From assembly GCF_900119165.1 (NCBI RefSeq), contig NZ_FPJG01000006.1:1240001-1304000 (forward strand): a DNA stretch of 64,000 nt. Direction: 5' to 3'. Within the stretch, counting starts at the first letter, position 1. The number at the start of each line of letters is the position of its first letter. Both the position numbers and the translations under genes were made by a program. This document shows positions 16,330 through 24,146 of this stretch, one piece after another. This stretch comes from Amycolatopsis australiensis (lineage in GTDB: Bacteria; Actinomycetota; Actinomycetes; Mycobacteriales; Pseudonocardiaceae). The notes under the pieces were generated by a model. That model was not told the DNA's origin. It did not search any database and saw only the letters and a program-made list of their open reading frames with translations.

Positions 16330-17724
16330 ATGGGCAACGAAGCTTTGGTCACCCGCCTGCGCGACCTGCTCGGCCGGAACGCCGTGCTCACCGATTCCGA
16401 CGTCACGGCCTCCTACGCGCGCGACATGATGCCGCTGGCGCCGTCCGGCAAGCCGCTCGCGGTCGTGCTGCCGGCCAACGTCGAGCAGGTGCAGGCCGTG
16501 GTCAAGGCGTGCGCCGAGGCGAAGGTGCCGATCGTGCCGCGCGGCGCGGGCAGCGGCCTGTCCGGCGCCGCGAACGCCATCGACGGCTGCGTGACGCTGT
16601 CGCTGACCAAGCTCGACCAGATCGTCGAGATCGACCCGGGCAACCGGCTCGCCGTCGTGCAGCCCGGCGTCGTCAACCTGGACTTCCGCACCGCCGTCGA
16701 GAAGCACGGGCTGTTCTACCCGCCGGACCCGTCGAGCTACGACTGGTGCACGATCGGCGGCAACCTGTCGACCAACGCGGGCGGCCTGTGCTGCGTGAAG
16801 TACGGCGTCACGACCGACTCGGTCCTCGGCCTGGAAGTCGTCCTGGCCGACGGGTCACTGCTGAAGACCGGGCGGCGGACGGTGAAGGGCGTCGCCGGGT
16901 ACGACCTGGCGCGGCTGTTCGTCGGCAGCGAGGGCACGCTCGGCGTCATCACGCAGGCGACGGTCCAGCTCAAGCCACTGCCGCAGGCGCCGGCGACGCT
17001 GGTCGCGGGGTTCTCGACGACCGAAGCCGCCGGGGAGGCCGTGGCCCGCGTGGTGCGCGAAGGGCTCGTGCCGTCGTTGCTGGAGATCATGGACGCGTCG
17101 TCGATCAAGGCAGCCGAGACGTACCTCAAGACGGATCTGGGCGCGGGCTCGGACTGCCAGGCACTGCTGCTGGGCCAGTCGGACGCGGGCGGCGAGGTCG
17201 CCCGCCGCGAGCTGGCGGCGCTGGAGCAGATCTGCGTCGACTGCGGCGCGGACCTGGCGTACACGACGGAGGACCTCGAAGAGGGCCGGATGCTCCTGCA
17301 GGCCCGCCGGGTGGTGCTGACCGCCTTGGAGACGTACGGGCTGTGGCTGACCGACGACGTGTGCGTCCCGCGCACGCGCATCGCGGAGCTGATCCGCGGC
17401 TGCGAGAAGATCAGCGAAGAGGTGGGCCTGCGCATCGCGGTGGTGGGCCACGCGGGCGACGGCAACATGCACCCGACGATCGTGTACCAGTCCGACGACC
17501 CGGACGAGTTCGCCAGGGCCCGGCGGGCGTTCGACGAAATCCTCGAGGTGGGCCTGTCCCTGGGCGGCACGGTGACCGGCGAGCACGGGGTGGGCAAGAT
17601 CAAGCGCGAGTGGCTGGCGCGGGAGATCGGGCCGGTCGGGCTGCGCGTGCACCGGCAGATCAAGCAGGCGCTGGATCCGGAGAACCTGTTCAACCCGGGT
17701 TCGATGTTTTCGATGGCGGAGTGA
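16330..17724 (+). CDS. FAD-binding oxidoreductase, GlcD / D-lactate dehydrogenase type
   Basis: A 464-aa flavoprotein of the vanillyl-alcohol oxidase fold: N-terminal FAD_binding_4 domain with PRGAGSGLSGAANAIDG (about residues 74-90) and GGNLSTNAGGLCCVKYG, then a C-terminal FAD-oxidase domain with GHAGDGNMHPT and GTVTGEHGVGKIKREWL. These match glycolate oxidase subunit GlcD and D-2-hydroxyacid dehydrogenases, which oxidise glycolate, D-lactate or D-2-hydroxyglutarate. No GlcE/GlcF partners are adjacent, so it may be a single-subunit enzyme. Its TGA abuts the stop codon of the convergent DedA gene with no gap. Confidence 0.9.
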   Translation: MGNEALVTRLRDLLGRNAVLTDSDVTASYARDMMPLAPSGKPLAVVLPANVEQVQAVVKACAEAKVPIVPRGAGSGLSGAANAIDGCVTLSLTKLDQIVEIDPGNRLAVVQPGVVNLDFRTAVEKHGLFYPPDPSSYDWCTIGGNLSTNAGGLCCVKYGVTTDSVLGLEVVLADGSLLKTGRRTVKGVAGYDLARLFVGSEGTLGVITQATVQLKPLPQAPATLVAGFSTTEAAGEAVARVVREGLVPSLLEIMDASSIKAAETYLKTDLGAGSDCQALLLGQSDAGGEVARRELAALEQICVDCGADLAYTTEDLEEGRMLLQARRVVLTALETYGLWLTDDVCVPRTRIAELIRGCEKISEEVGLRIAVVGHAGDGNMHPTIVYQSDDPDEFARARRAFDEILEVGLSLGGTVTGEHGVGKIKREWLAREIGPVGLRVHRQIKQALDPENLFNPGSMFSMAE

Positions 17725-18423
17725 TCAGTCCTTGACGCGCGGAATCCGCTGCGTGACCTCGGGATCGGTCTCTGCGAGAGCCTTCTTCCCACGCCGCGAC
17801 TTCAGGTACTCGAGGACGATCGGCACCACCGAGATCAGCACGATCAGCACGAAGATCGCGTCGATGTTGTTGCCGATGAACGGGATGTCGCCGAGCACGT
17901 AGCCGAGCACCGTGATGCCCGCGGCCCACAGGATGCCGCCGATCACCGTGTACGTGAAATACGTCTTCGGGTTCATCCGGCCGATGCCGGCGATCCAGGT
18001 GATGAACGTCCGGACGAAGGGCACGAACCGGGCCAGCACGACCGCCTTCGGGCCGTGCTTCTCCAGGAACGCGTGCGTCTTGTCGACGTGCTCCCGCTTG
18101 AAGAACTTCGAGTCCGGCCTGCTGAACAGCTTGGGCCCGGCGAAGTAGCCGATGTAGTAGCCGACGACGTTGCCCAGCAGCGCCGAGACCGTGACGAGGA
18201 TGCAGGTCAGCCAGAGCGGGAGCAGCCCGCCGCCCGCGATGAGCAGGCCCGCCGTGAACAGCAGCGAGTCACCGGGCAGCACCGGGAAGATGCTGCTCTC
18301 GATGAAGATGACGAGGCACAGCACCGCTACCGCGGGCCCGGCCACCCCGGCGAGCAGGGTGTGCGGGTCCAGCCATGACGGCAGCAGCGACATCGTGTTG
18401 ACCGTGCTCTGGGCGAGAATCAC
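17725..18423 (-). CDS. DedA family membrane protein (second copy)
   Basis: A 232-aa DedA/VTT-fold protein: FIESSIFPVLPGDSLLF near residue 40, GNVVGYYIGYFAGPKLF, the FLEKHGPKAVVLARFVPFVRTFITWIAG segment, and C-terminal membrane helices. It differs enough from the 10921-11589 protein to be a separate subfamily rather than a recent duplicate. GTG 18423 is supported by TACCGT 7 nt upstream, arguing for a leaderless start; ATG 18393 is the alternative. A 13-bp odd palindrome (CAGGGTCACCCTG, 18437-18449) overlaps the promoter region. Confidence 0.9.
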   Translation of the reverse strand: MILAQSTVNTMSLLPSWLDPHTLLAGVAGPAVAVLCLVIFIESSIFPVLPGDSLLFTAGLLIAGGGLLPLWLTCILVTVSALLGNVVGYYIGYFAGPKLFSRPDSKFFKREHVDKTHAFLEKHGPKAVVLARFVPFVRTFITWIAGIGRMNPKTYFTYTVIGGILWAAGITVLGYVLGDIPFIGNNIDAIFVLIVLISVVPIVLEYLKSRRGKKALAETDPEVTQRIPRVKD

Positions 18424-18430
18424 CCCAAAA

Positions 18431-18436
18431 ACGGTA
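18431..18436 (-). promoter_or_regulatory. -10 element, leaderless promoter of second dedA gene
   Basis: TACCGT on the minus strand ends 7 nt before GTG 18423. It adjoins the palindrome CAGGGTCACCCTG at 18437-18449, where a regulator could block the promoter. Confidence 0.45.
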
Positions 18437-18468
18437 CAGGGTCACCCTGAGTCGTGGCTGAGACCCGG

Positions 18469-18843
18469 TCAGACCAGCGTGAGCAGGCCCACGACGGACC
18501 CCGCGGCGAGACCGAGCAGCACCGCCAGCAGCAGGATCCAGTACGCGGGCAGCTGCGCGCCCTGCCGCGCGGGCGGTGGCTCCGGCGGGGGTGAGTACGC
18601 CGTGGGAGCCTCCGAAGCGGCGTCCAGCGCGGCCCGCTCGCGCTCCAGCGAGTCCGCGCTCGCGCCCGACAGCAACCCGTAAGCCGAGGGCAGCTCGTTG
18701 ATCGCGCTGGCGGGGACCGCGTCGGTGCCCGGCTCCGGCTCCCGGACCGGAGCGGACGCCGTGGACGACGCCTGCGGGGCGAAGACGGCTTGCGCGCGAA
18801 GGGCGTCCGCCAGCAGCTGCTCGGGGTCCTTCGGCTCGCTCAT
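18469..18843 (-). CDS. small tail-anchored protein of unknown function
   Basis: A 124-aa protein with an Ala/Pro/Glu-rich, probably disordered body (residues 1-98, with PPPEPPPAR near the end) and one C-terminal membrane helix (residues about 101-122, YWILLLAVLLGLAAGSVVGL). The topology suggests a cytoplasmic body anchored by its tail. I do not recognise a family. It begins 25 bp after the nagA stop on the same strand, so it may be co-transcribed with nagA and share its dre control. Confidence 0.65.
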   Translation of the reverse strand: MSEPKDPEQLLADALRAQAVFAPQASSTASAPVREPEPGTDAVPASAINELPSAYGLLSGASADSLERERAALDAASEAPTAYSPPPEPPPARQGAQLPAYWILLLAVLLGLAAGSVVGLLTLV

Positions 18844-18868
18844 CTCCGCCCGTCCGCTCGTCGGGAAC

Positions 18869-20020
18869 CTACGTACTCAAGGTAGCCGTACCCACCTCGG
18901 CGACCCATTCGCCCCGGCGCAGCACCTTCGCGGGCCGCAGGTCCTGGTCGAGGACCACGATGTCGGCCGCGTAGCCGGTGCACAGCATCCCCGTGCGGTC
19001 GGCGATGCCGAGCAGCTCGGCGGGCCGCTGCGACGTCGCGTGCACGGCGTCGAGGATGCCGAGTTTCGCACCCCGGACCAGATTCCGGAAGGCGGTGTCC
19101 ATCGTCAGCGTGCTGCCGGCCAGCGAGCCGTTGTCGGCGAGAGTGGCGACGCCGTCGTGCACGTCGACCTCCAGCCGGCCCAGCGTGTAGCGGCCGTCGG
19201 CGGCGTCGGTGGCCGACATCGCGTCGGTGATCAGGACCGTCCGGTCGCGGCCCGCGTGCCTGGCGGCCAGCCGCACGACGGTCGGGTGCAGGTGGACCAG
19301 GTCGCAGATGAGCTCGATCGTGATGCGCTCGTCATCGAGCAGTGCCCCGACCGGGCCGGGCTCGCGGTGGTGGAGCGGCCGCATGCCGTTGAACAGGTGC
19401 GTCGCGACGGTGGCGCCCGCGTCGATGGCGGGCAGCAGCTGCTCCTCGACGCCGTCGGTGTGCCCGATGGCCGCGATGACGCCCGATTCGGCCAGCTGGC
19501 GGACGGCCTTGACGCCGCCGTGCAGCTCGGGGGCGATGGTGACCATCCGGATCGCGCCCTGGCCCGCGCGCAGGAGCTTGTCGACCGTGCCGGTGTCGGG
19601 CTCGAGGAGCGTCTCCGGGTCGTGCGCCCCGCAGCGGGCCTTCGAGATGAACGGCCCCTCCAGGTGGATGCCCGCGACCTCCTCGTCCTGGACGAGCTCA
19701 CGCAGCGCGGCCACTTGCTCACGCAGGATGTCCACCGGGTCGGACACCAGGCTGGCGAGCATGGTCGTGGTGCCGTGACGGCGGTGCGCTCGCACCGCCG
19801 TCAGGAGCTCTTCCGGATCGGGGGAGGTGAACGAAGCACCTCCCCCGCCGTGGCAGTGGGTGTCGACGAACCCGGGCACGACCAGTGCCCCACCGACGTC
19901 GACGTGCTCGCCCGAAGGCGGGGTCCCGGAACCCACGCCGGCGATCCGCCCGTCGGAGACGGCCACCCAGCCGTCGTCGAGTAAACGGTCCGGGGTTGCC
20001 ACCCGGCCGCCCATGATCAC
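18869..20020 (-). CDS. nagA: N-acetylglucosamine-6-phosphate deacetylase
   Basis: A 383-aa amidohydrolase removing acetate from GlcNAc-6-phosphate to give glucosamine-6-phosphate. Visible motifs: the metal-binding FVDTHCHGGGG, the Glu of LEGPFIS, IAAIGHTDG, ATHLFNGMRPLHHR, and the catalytic Asp in LITDAMSATDA. Start: GTG 20020 has GGAG 5 nt upstream; ATG 20053 and ATG 20074 are in frame but flank the DasR-type operator and lack ribosome sites, so they probably lie upstream of the mRNA start. No nagB or nagK is adjacent. Control by a DasR/GntR repressor responding to aminosugar phosphates is inferred from the operator. Confidence 0.93.
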   Translation of the reverse strand: MIMGGRVATPDRLLDDGWVAVSDGRIAGVGSGTPPSGEHVDVGGALVVPGFVDTHCHGGGGASFTSPDPEELLTAVRAHRRHGTTTMLASLVSDPVDILREQVAALRELVQDEEVAGIHLEGPFISKARCGAHDPETLLEPDTGTVDKLLRAGQGAIRMVTIAPELHGGVKAVRQLAESGVIAAIGHTDGVEEQLLPAIDAGATVATHLFNGMRPLHHREPGPVGALLDDERITIELICDLVHLHPTVVRLAARHAGRDRTVLITDAMSATDAADGRYTLGRLEVDVHDGVATLADNGSLAGSTLTMDTAFRNLVRGAKLGILDAVHATSQRPAELLGIADRTGMLCTGYAADIVVLDQDLRPAKVLRRGEWVAEVGTATLST

Positions 20021-20055
20021 GAAATCTCCGGCGCCTCTCACGCCCCCCAGCATAT

Positions 20056-20071
20056 ATTGGTCTGGACCAAG
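20056..20071. promoter_or_regulatory. dre site (DasR operator) of nagA
   Basis: ATTGGTCTGGACCAAG matches the published Streptomyces dre consensus (A-C/T-TGGTCTAGACCA-G/C-T) at nearly all core positions: TTGGTC and GACCAA are exact inverted arms around TG. It lies 36-51 bp upstream of the nagA GTG, overlapping a TATATG -10 candidate at 20051-20056, an ideal place to block transcription. Confidence 0.75.
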
Positions 20072-20111
20072 CATGGTGATACGACTCAGTGATCGGAATG
20101 GTCCACCCGGG

Positions 20112-20684
20112 TCACTGTGGGGCCTGCATGGCCTTCTGGAGTGCCTCGAGCGCCCGGCTGGCGGTCGATTTCACGGTACCCTTGGAAATGCCTGCCGCCT
20201 CAGAGATTTCGGCCTCGCTCAGCCCACCGTAGTAACGCAGCACCAGCACCTCGCGCTGCCGGGGTGGCAGCTTGGACAGCGCGGCGACGACGGCCTGGTG
20301 CTCGCTGGAGAGCATCGCGAGGCTCTCGGCGGAGCGGGCGTTGACCGCGTGCGGCGGCACGTACTCCCGGGCGGTCTTGCGGCGGCGCAGCACGCTGCGC
20401 GACCCGTTGACCACGGCGGTGCGCAGGTAGCCGACGGCGGCCGCGGCGTCACGCAGCCGTCCCCAGTTGCGGTGCAGGCCGGTGAAGGCCTCCTGGACCA
20501 CGTCTTCCGCCGTCGCGGGCTCGTCGACCAGCAGAATCGCCAGCCGGACCAGTCGCATGCGGTGCTGGCGGTAGAGGTCTTCGAGGGTCAGCGGCGCGGC
20601 CGTCTGCGCCGGGACCGGACCGTCCATGACCCGCAGGTGGCCGAGGGTCGCCTCGACGCTGCGTTCCGCATTGCCCTCGAGCAT
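20112..20684 (-). CDS. RNA polymerase sigma factor, SigE/SigM-like ECF family
   Basis: A 190-aa sigma-70 family factor. Region 2 is LEDLYRQHRMRLVRLAILLVDEPATAEDVVQEAFTGLHRNW (about residues 33-73); region 4 is LPPRQREVLVLRYYGGLSEAEISEAAGISKGTVKS with its helix-turn-helix. The pattern matches the actinobacterial SigE family of small sigma factors (about 170-190 aa). No anti-sigma factor gene is next to it, so control is not apparent. ATG 20684 follows AGGGG; ATG 20627 is possible, and the frame to 20900 lacks support. Confidence 0.85.
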   Translation of the reverse strand: MLEGNAERSVEATLGHLRVMDGPVPAQTAAPLTLEDLYRQHRMRLVRLAILLVDEPATAEDVVQEAFTGLHRNWGRLRDAAAAVGYLRTAVVNGSRSVLRRRKTAREYVPPHAVNARSAESLAMLSSEHQAVVAALSKLPPRQREVLVLRYYGGLSEAEISEAAGISKGTVKSTASRALEALQKAMQAPQ

Positions 20685-20874
20685 GAACCCCTGCCTGTCC
20701 TCGACCCCGGTCTGCACGTGGTGCCGCGTCAGCAGGTTCACGGTATTCACAGCGCTCACACAGGTACTGACGCACACCCAGCCTATCGGGTTGGCCTGCC
20801 GTCGCCACCGATCGCCCGCCGTGATCCGGGTAGCGTCGGACCCGTCCCGTCCGTGCGACCCCGGAGCGCCCCTC

Positions 20875-21153
20875 ATGGCCTGGTTCCTCGTCGAAATCAC
20901 CTACGTCCAGGAGAAGATGCCGGACGTCCGGCCGCGGCACCGCGAGTTCCTGGGCAAACTGGCCGAGCAGGGCCGCGTCGCGGTCGCCGGCCCGCTCGGC
21001 GACGGCACCGGCGGCGTGACGCTCTACCAGGCCGACGACGAGGCGCACCTGAAGGAGACGATCGACCAGGACCCGTACTTCCTGGAGGGTGTCGTCGCGG
21101 AGCGGACGGTGCGCGAGTTCAAGCCGGTGATCGGCGCCTGGCTGCCCGCCTAG
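20875..21153 (+). CDS. YciI family protein
   Basis: A 92-aa ferredoxin-like-fold protein: MAWFLVEITYVQ at the start, RPRHREFLGKLAEQGRVAVAGPL with the conserved His, and DQDPYFLEGVVAERTVREFKPV, including the DPF/DPY-type motif of YciI. The biochemical role is unsettled; some relatives are small enzymes or accessory domains. It diverges from the sigma factor gene across 190 bp. GGAG lies 9 nt before the ATG. Its TAG overlaps the TAG of the convergent monooxygenase within one CTAG. Confidence 0.82.
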   Translation: MAWFLVEITYVQEKMPDVRPRHREFLGKLAEQGRVAVAGPLGDGTGGVTLYQADDEAHLKETIDQDPYFLEGVVAERTVREFKPVIGAWLPA

Positions 21154-22622
21154 GCGGACCGGCCGGACAACTCGTAGTCCGCCGGGTCGACCTTGCGCGT
21201 CTCCAGCCAGTACCGCCAGGTGAAGCCCGGCCAGATCGTCCGGTTCACGCCCTTCGCGTCCAGGTACCAGCTCTTGCAGCCGCCCTGGGTCCAGACGCCC
21301 TTGACCAGCTTGTCCTGGATCTCCCGCTGGAACCGCTCCTGCACGCCCGGCCGGACGTCGAGCGCGGCGGCGTCGCGGGAGTCGGCCAGCTTGATCGCGT
21401 CGACGACGTACCGCGACTGCGACTCGATCATGAACACCACCGAGTTGTGGCCCAGCGCGGTGTTCGGGCCGAGCAGGAAGAACAGGTTGGGGAAGCCGGA
21501 CACGGTGATGCCCTTGTGCGTCCGCATGCCTTCGGTGGCCCACTCCTTGGCGAGGTTGCGGCCGTCGACGCCGGTGATGTCCAGGTACTCCAGCGCGTCG
21601 GTCACCTTGAAGCCGGTGCCGTAGATGATCGCGTCGACCTCGTGCTCCACGCCGGAGCCGTCGACGATCGAGTGCGCCTTGACCTCCTTGACCCCCGCCG
21701 TGACGACGTCCACGTTCGGCCGGTTCAGCGCCGGGTAGTAGTCGTTGGAGATCAGGACGCGCTTGCAGCCCATCGTGTAGCGCGGCGTGACCTTCTTGCG
21801 CAGCGCGGGATCCTGGACACCCTTCGCGATGTGCCGCTTCGCGATCAGCTCGCCCGCCTTCATGATCGCCGGGTGGCCGTTGAAGCCGATGGCGCGTGCC
21901 TCGAGGAACCAGTACAGCGCGTTGCGGTACAGGCGCTGCGTGCCAGGAACGCGCTTGAACAGCGTCCGCGCCCACCGCGGCATCGCGTGGTCCGGCTTGG
22001 GCATGATCCACGGCGGCGTGCGCTGGAACAGCGTCAGCTCGGCGACTTCGGGGGCGATCCGGGGGACGAACTGGATCGCGCTGGCCCCGGTCCCGACCAC
22101 CGCGACCTTCTTGCCGCGCAGGTCGTACTCGTGGTTCCAGCGCGCCGAGTGCCAGGTCTGGCCGGCGAACTTCGCGATCCCGGGCAGCTCCGGGATCTGC
22201 GGGATGTGCAGGCCGCCGACGCCGGAGACGAGGAACTGGGCGACGAACTCGCGGCCGTCCTTGGTCGTCGCCGTCCAGCGGCGGTCCCGTTCGTCCCAGT
22301 GCGCGCCGGTGAGCTCGACGCCGAAGCGGATCTTCTCGCGCAGCCGGTACTTGTCCGCGACCCGCTTGAGGTACTCGAAGATCTCCGGCTGCGGCGAGAA
22401 CGACCGCGACCAGTCCGGGTTCTGCTCGTACGAGAACGAGTACATGTGCGACTGCACGTCGCACGCGCACCCGGGGTAGGAGTTGTCGCGCCAGGTGCCG
22501 CCCACCTCGTCGGCCTTCTCCAGGATCACGTAGTCCCGGATGCCGGCCTTTTCGAGCTGGATCGCCTGGCCGAGCCCGGAGAACCCGGTGCCCACGATCA
22601 CGACCTTGAACCGCTCGGTCAT
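21150..22622 (-). CDS. FAD/NADPH flavin monooxygenase, Baeyer-Villiger type
   Basis: A 490-aa class B flavin monooxygenase. Two Rossmann motifs, GTGFSG (residues 11-16, FAD) and VVGTGASA (mid-protein, NADPH), flank the type I BVMO fingerprint region FAGQTWHSARWNH. This fits F-x-G-x3-H-x3-W but has Asn where the canonical motif has Pro or Asp. GGTWRDNSYPGCACDVQSHMYS is typical of cyclohexanone or steroid monooxygenase relatives. It likely inserts oxygen into a ketone or oxidises an aldehyde; the substrate is unknown. A cluster of GTTAC/GTAAC half-sites lies 41 bp upstream, implying repression by a TetR-type protein not encoded nearby. Probably functionally linked to the SDR and PPOX genes behind it. 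Confidence 0.9.
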   Translation of the reverse strand: MTERFKVVIVGTGFSGLGQAIQLEKAGIRDYVILEKADEVGGTWRDNSYPGCACDVQSHMYSFSYEQNPDWSRSFSPQPEIFEYLKRVADKYRLREKIRFGVELTGAHWDERDRRWTATTKDGREFVAQFLVSGVGGLHIPQIPELPGIAKFAGQTWHSARWNHEYDLRGKKVAVVGTGASAIQFVPRIAPEVAELTLFQRTPPWIMPKPDHAMPRWARTLFKRVPGTQRLYRNALYWFLEARAIGFNGHPAIMKAGELIAKRHIAKGVQDPALRKKVTPRYTMGCKRVLISNDYYPALNRPNVDVVTAGVKEVKAHSIVDGSGVEHEVDAIIYGTGFKVTDALEYLDITGVDGRNLAKEWATEGMRTHKGITVSGFPNLFFLLGPNTALGHNSVVFMIESQSRYVVDAIKLADSRDAAALDVRPGVQERFQREIQDKLVKGVWTQGGCKSWYLDAKGVNRTIWPGFTWRYWLETRKVDPADYELSGRSA

Positions 22623-22662
22623 CTGTCGGCCTCCGCTGCGTCGAGGTTGCTGCCCAGATGAC

Positions 22663-22686
22663 GTTACCTCAAGTAACAGTTACTTG
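22663..22686. promoter_or_regulatory. multi-half-site operator upstream of the monooxygenase
   Basis: Three alternating half-sites: GTTAC (22663), CAAGTAAC (22670-22677) and GTTACTTG (22679-22686). The last two form a perfect 17-bp palindrome centred on A22678. The arrangement suggests a TetR-family dimer pair on the promoter. Confidence 0.6.
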
Positions 22687-22703
22687 GAAGTACTCCCTAC
22701 CGG

Positions 22704-23177
22704 CTAGTACGTCCCGTCGAGCTTGGTGTGGTCCCAGCTGGCGACCTTGGTCGGGGTGAACACCAGCCCGATGCGTTTCGGGGCCTGACCTGCGATGAAC
22801 GCCTTCAGCTCGGCCGGCGCGGGGTCGCCGGGCCGGGCGCCCGAGTACCGCTGCATGAGCGTGATCCCCATCCGGGTGACCTCTTCGGTGTCCTCGATGA
22901 TCCGGACGTCGGCTTCGAACGAGACGCCGCGCAGCTTCTCGTAGCTGTCACCGTCTTCGACGAGCACGGTCGCCTCGGGCAGGCGCCGGAGGTTCTTCGC
23001 CTTCTGCGACGTGCCGTACGTCCAGGTCGCGACGCCGTCCTCGTGCGGGAAGTACCACAGCGGCGCCAGGTGCGGGCGGCCGTTCGGGCCGATGCTGGCG
23101 ACGTTGATGACCTTCTGCTCGGCGAGGTACGCGCGCACCTCGTCCTCGGTCATCCGGATCTGGTCGCGACGGGACAT
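22704..23177 (-). CDS. pyridoxamine 5'-phosphate oxidase-family (F420/FMN split-barrel) protein
   Basis: A 157-aa flavin/F420-binding split-barrel protein: EVRAYLAEQKVINVASIGPNGRPHLAPLWYF with the typical NGRPHxxPLW turn, then TWTYGTSQKAKNLRRLPEATVLVEDG. The Ser-x-Lys-x-x-Asn-Leu segment probably contacts the cofactor phosphate. It starts 2 bp after the SDR stop, so the two are one operon. Likely a reductase acting on an unsaturated or nitro substrate, or a cofactor-binding partner. Substrate unknown. Confidence 0.8.
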   Translation of the reverse strand: MSRRDQIRMTEDEVRAYLAEQKVINVASIGPNGRPHLAPLWYFPHEDGVATWTYGTSQKAKNLRRLPEATVLVEDGDSYEKLRGVSFEADVRIIEDTEEVTRMGITLMQRYSGARPGDPAPAELKAFIAGQAPKRIGLVFTPTKVASWDHTKLDGTY

Positions 23178-23179
23178 GG

Positions 23180-24091
23180 TCACCCCTTGGTGGCGGCCCG
23201 GCCGCCGTGTCCGGTGACCGCCGACTCGAACGCGCCGCGGGCCTCGATGTCGGCCAGCGCGGCCTTGTCCGCCGACGGTACCCGGCTGCGGGACCCGATC
23301 TCGATGATCGGCGGCAGGAACGCGCGGAACAGCTTGAGCGCGCCGACCCAACGCGGCACGTGGATGGTCCTGGCCCGCTTGAGGATGCCCGCTTCGAGGT
23401 CGTCGAGCGCGACGTCGAGCGGGTAGGTCTTGCCGATCAGGCCCGGCATCGACGCGCGGAGCTTGCCGAACACCGGGTGCGCGTCGGCGCTCTCGACCAG
23501 GTCGGTGCGGATCCACGTCGGGTGCGCGACGCCGACCTTGACGCCCAGGTGCGCGACCTCGGCGCGGAGGCTGTTCGAGAACGCCTCGACGCCGGCCTTG
23601 GCGGCGGCGTAGTTCGCCATGCCCGGCGCGTGCGTGATCGCGGCGAGGCTCGAGATGGCCAGCAGGTAGCCCTTGCGCTCGATGACGTGCGGGAGCGTGA
23701 CGCGGAACGTGCGCCAGACGCCGAGCAGGTCGACCTCGATGACCTTCTCGAAGGCGGCCCGGTCGACCGACCGGACGAAGCCCGCGGTCGCGATGCCGGC
23801 GTTCGCGATGACGATGTCGATCCCGCCGAAGTGCTCGACGACCCCCTTGGTGGCCTGCTCGAGGGCGTCCCAGCTGGTGACGTCGGCCTCCCACGCGCGG
23901 GCGTTCGGCCCGATCCGGCCGGCGACCTTCTGCTGCTCTTCGGCTTCGAGCCCGACGAGGGCGACCTTCGCGCCGCGCGCGGCGAGCCGCTCGGCCAGCC
24001 CGGCGCCGATGCCGCGGGCGGCGCCGGTGATCAGCACGACCTTGCCGTCGACCTTCTTGGTGCCGCTCAGCAGCGAAAACGGGTTGGCCAC
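23180..24091 (-). CDS. short-chain dehydrogenase/reductase (303 aa)
   Basis: An SDR with TGAARGIG near residue 23, NAGI, Ser in LLAISSLAAI and the YAAAKAG Tyr-x3-Lys pair. The C-terminal 80 residues (VDVALDDLEAGILKRARTIHVPRW and beyond) extend past the classical fold, as in the long-chain alcohol or steroid dehydrogenases often found next to flavin monooxygenases in actinomycetes. Together with the PPOX gene 2 bp downstream and the monooxygenase it may form a ketone/alcohol degradation unit. A CTTACC-CGC-GGTAAG palindrome lies 41 bp upstream. Confidence 0.88.
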   Translation of the reverse strand: MANPFSLLSGTKKVDGKVVLITGAARGIGAGLAERLAARGAKVALVGLEAEEQQKVAGRIGPNARAWEADVTSWDALEQATKGVVEHFGGIDIVIANAGIATAGFVRSVDRAAFEKVIEVDLLGVWRTFRVTLPHVIERKGYLLAISSLAAITHAPGMANYAAAKAGVEAFSNSLRAEVAHLGVKVGVAHPTWIRTDLVESADAHPVFGKLRASMPGLIGKTYPLDVALDDLEAGILKRARTIHVPRWVGALKLFRAFLPPIIEIGSRSRVPSADKAALADIEARGAFESAVTGHGGRAATKG

Positions 24092-24131
24092 GGTGCCCTC
24101 CTAGACGTCACTTGAGGGCACCGTACCGCAC

Positions 24132-24146
24132 CTTACCCGCGGTAAG
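24132..24146. promoter_or_regulatory. operator-like palindrome before the SDR-PPOX operon
   Basis: CTTACC and GGTAAG are exact inverted arms around CGC. It lies between the SDR start (24091) and the aldo/keto reductase stop (24147). Its TTAC/GTAA halves resemble those at 22663-22686, so the same repressor might act on both promoters. Confidence 0.5.
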
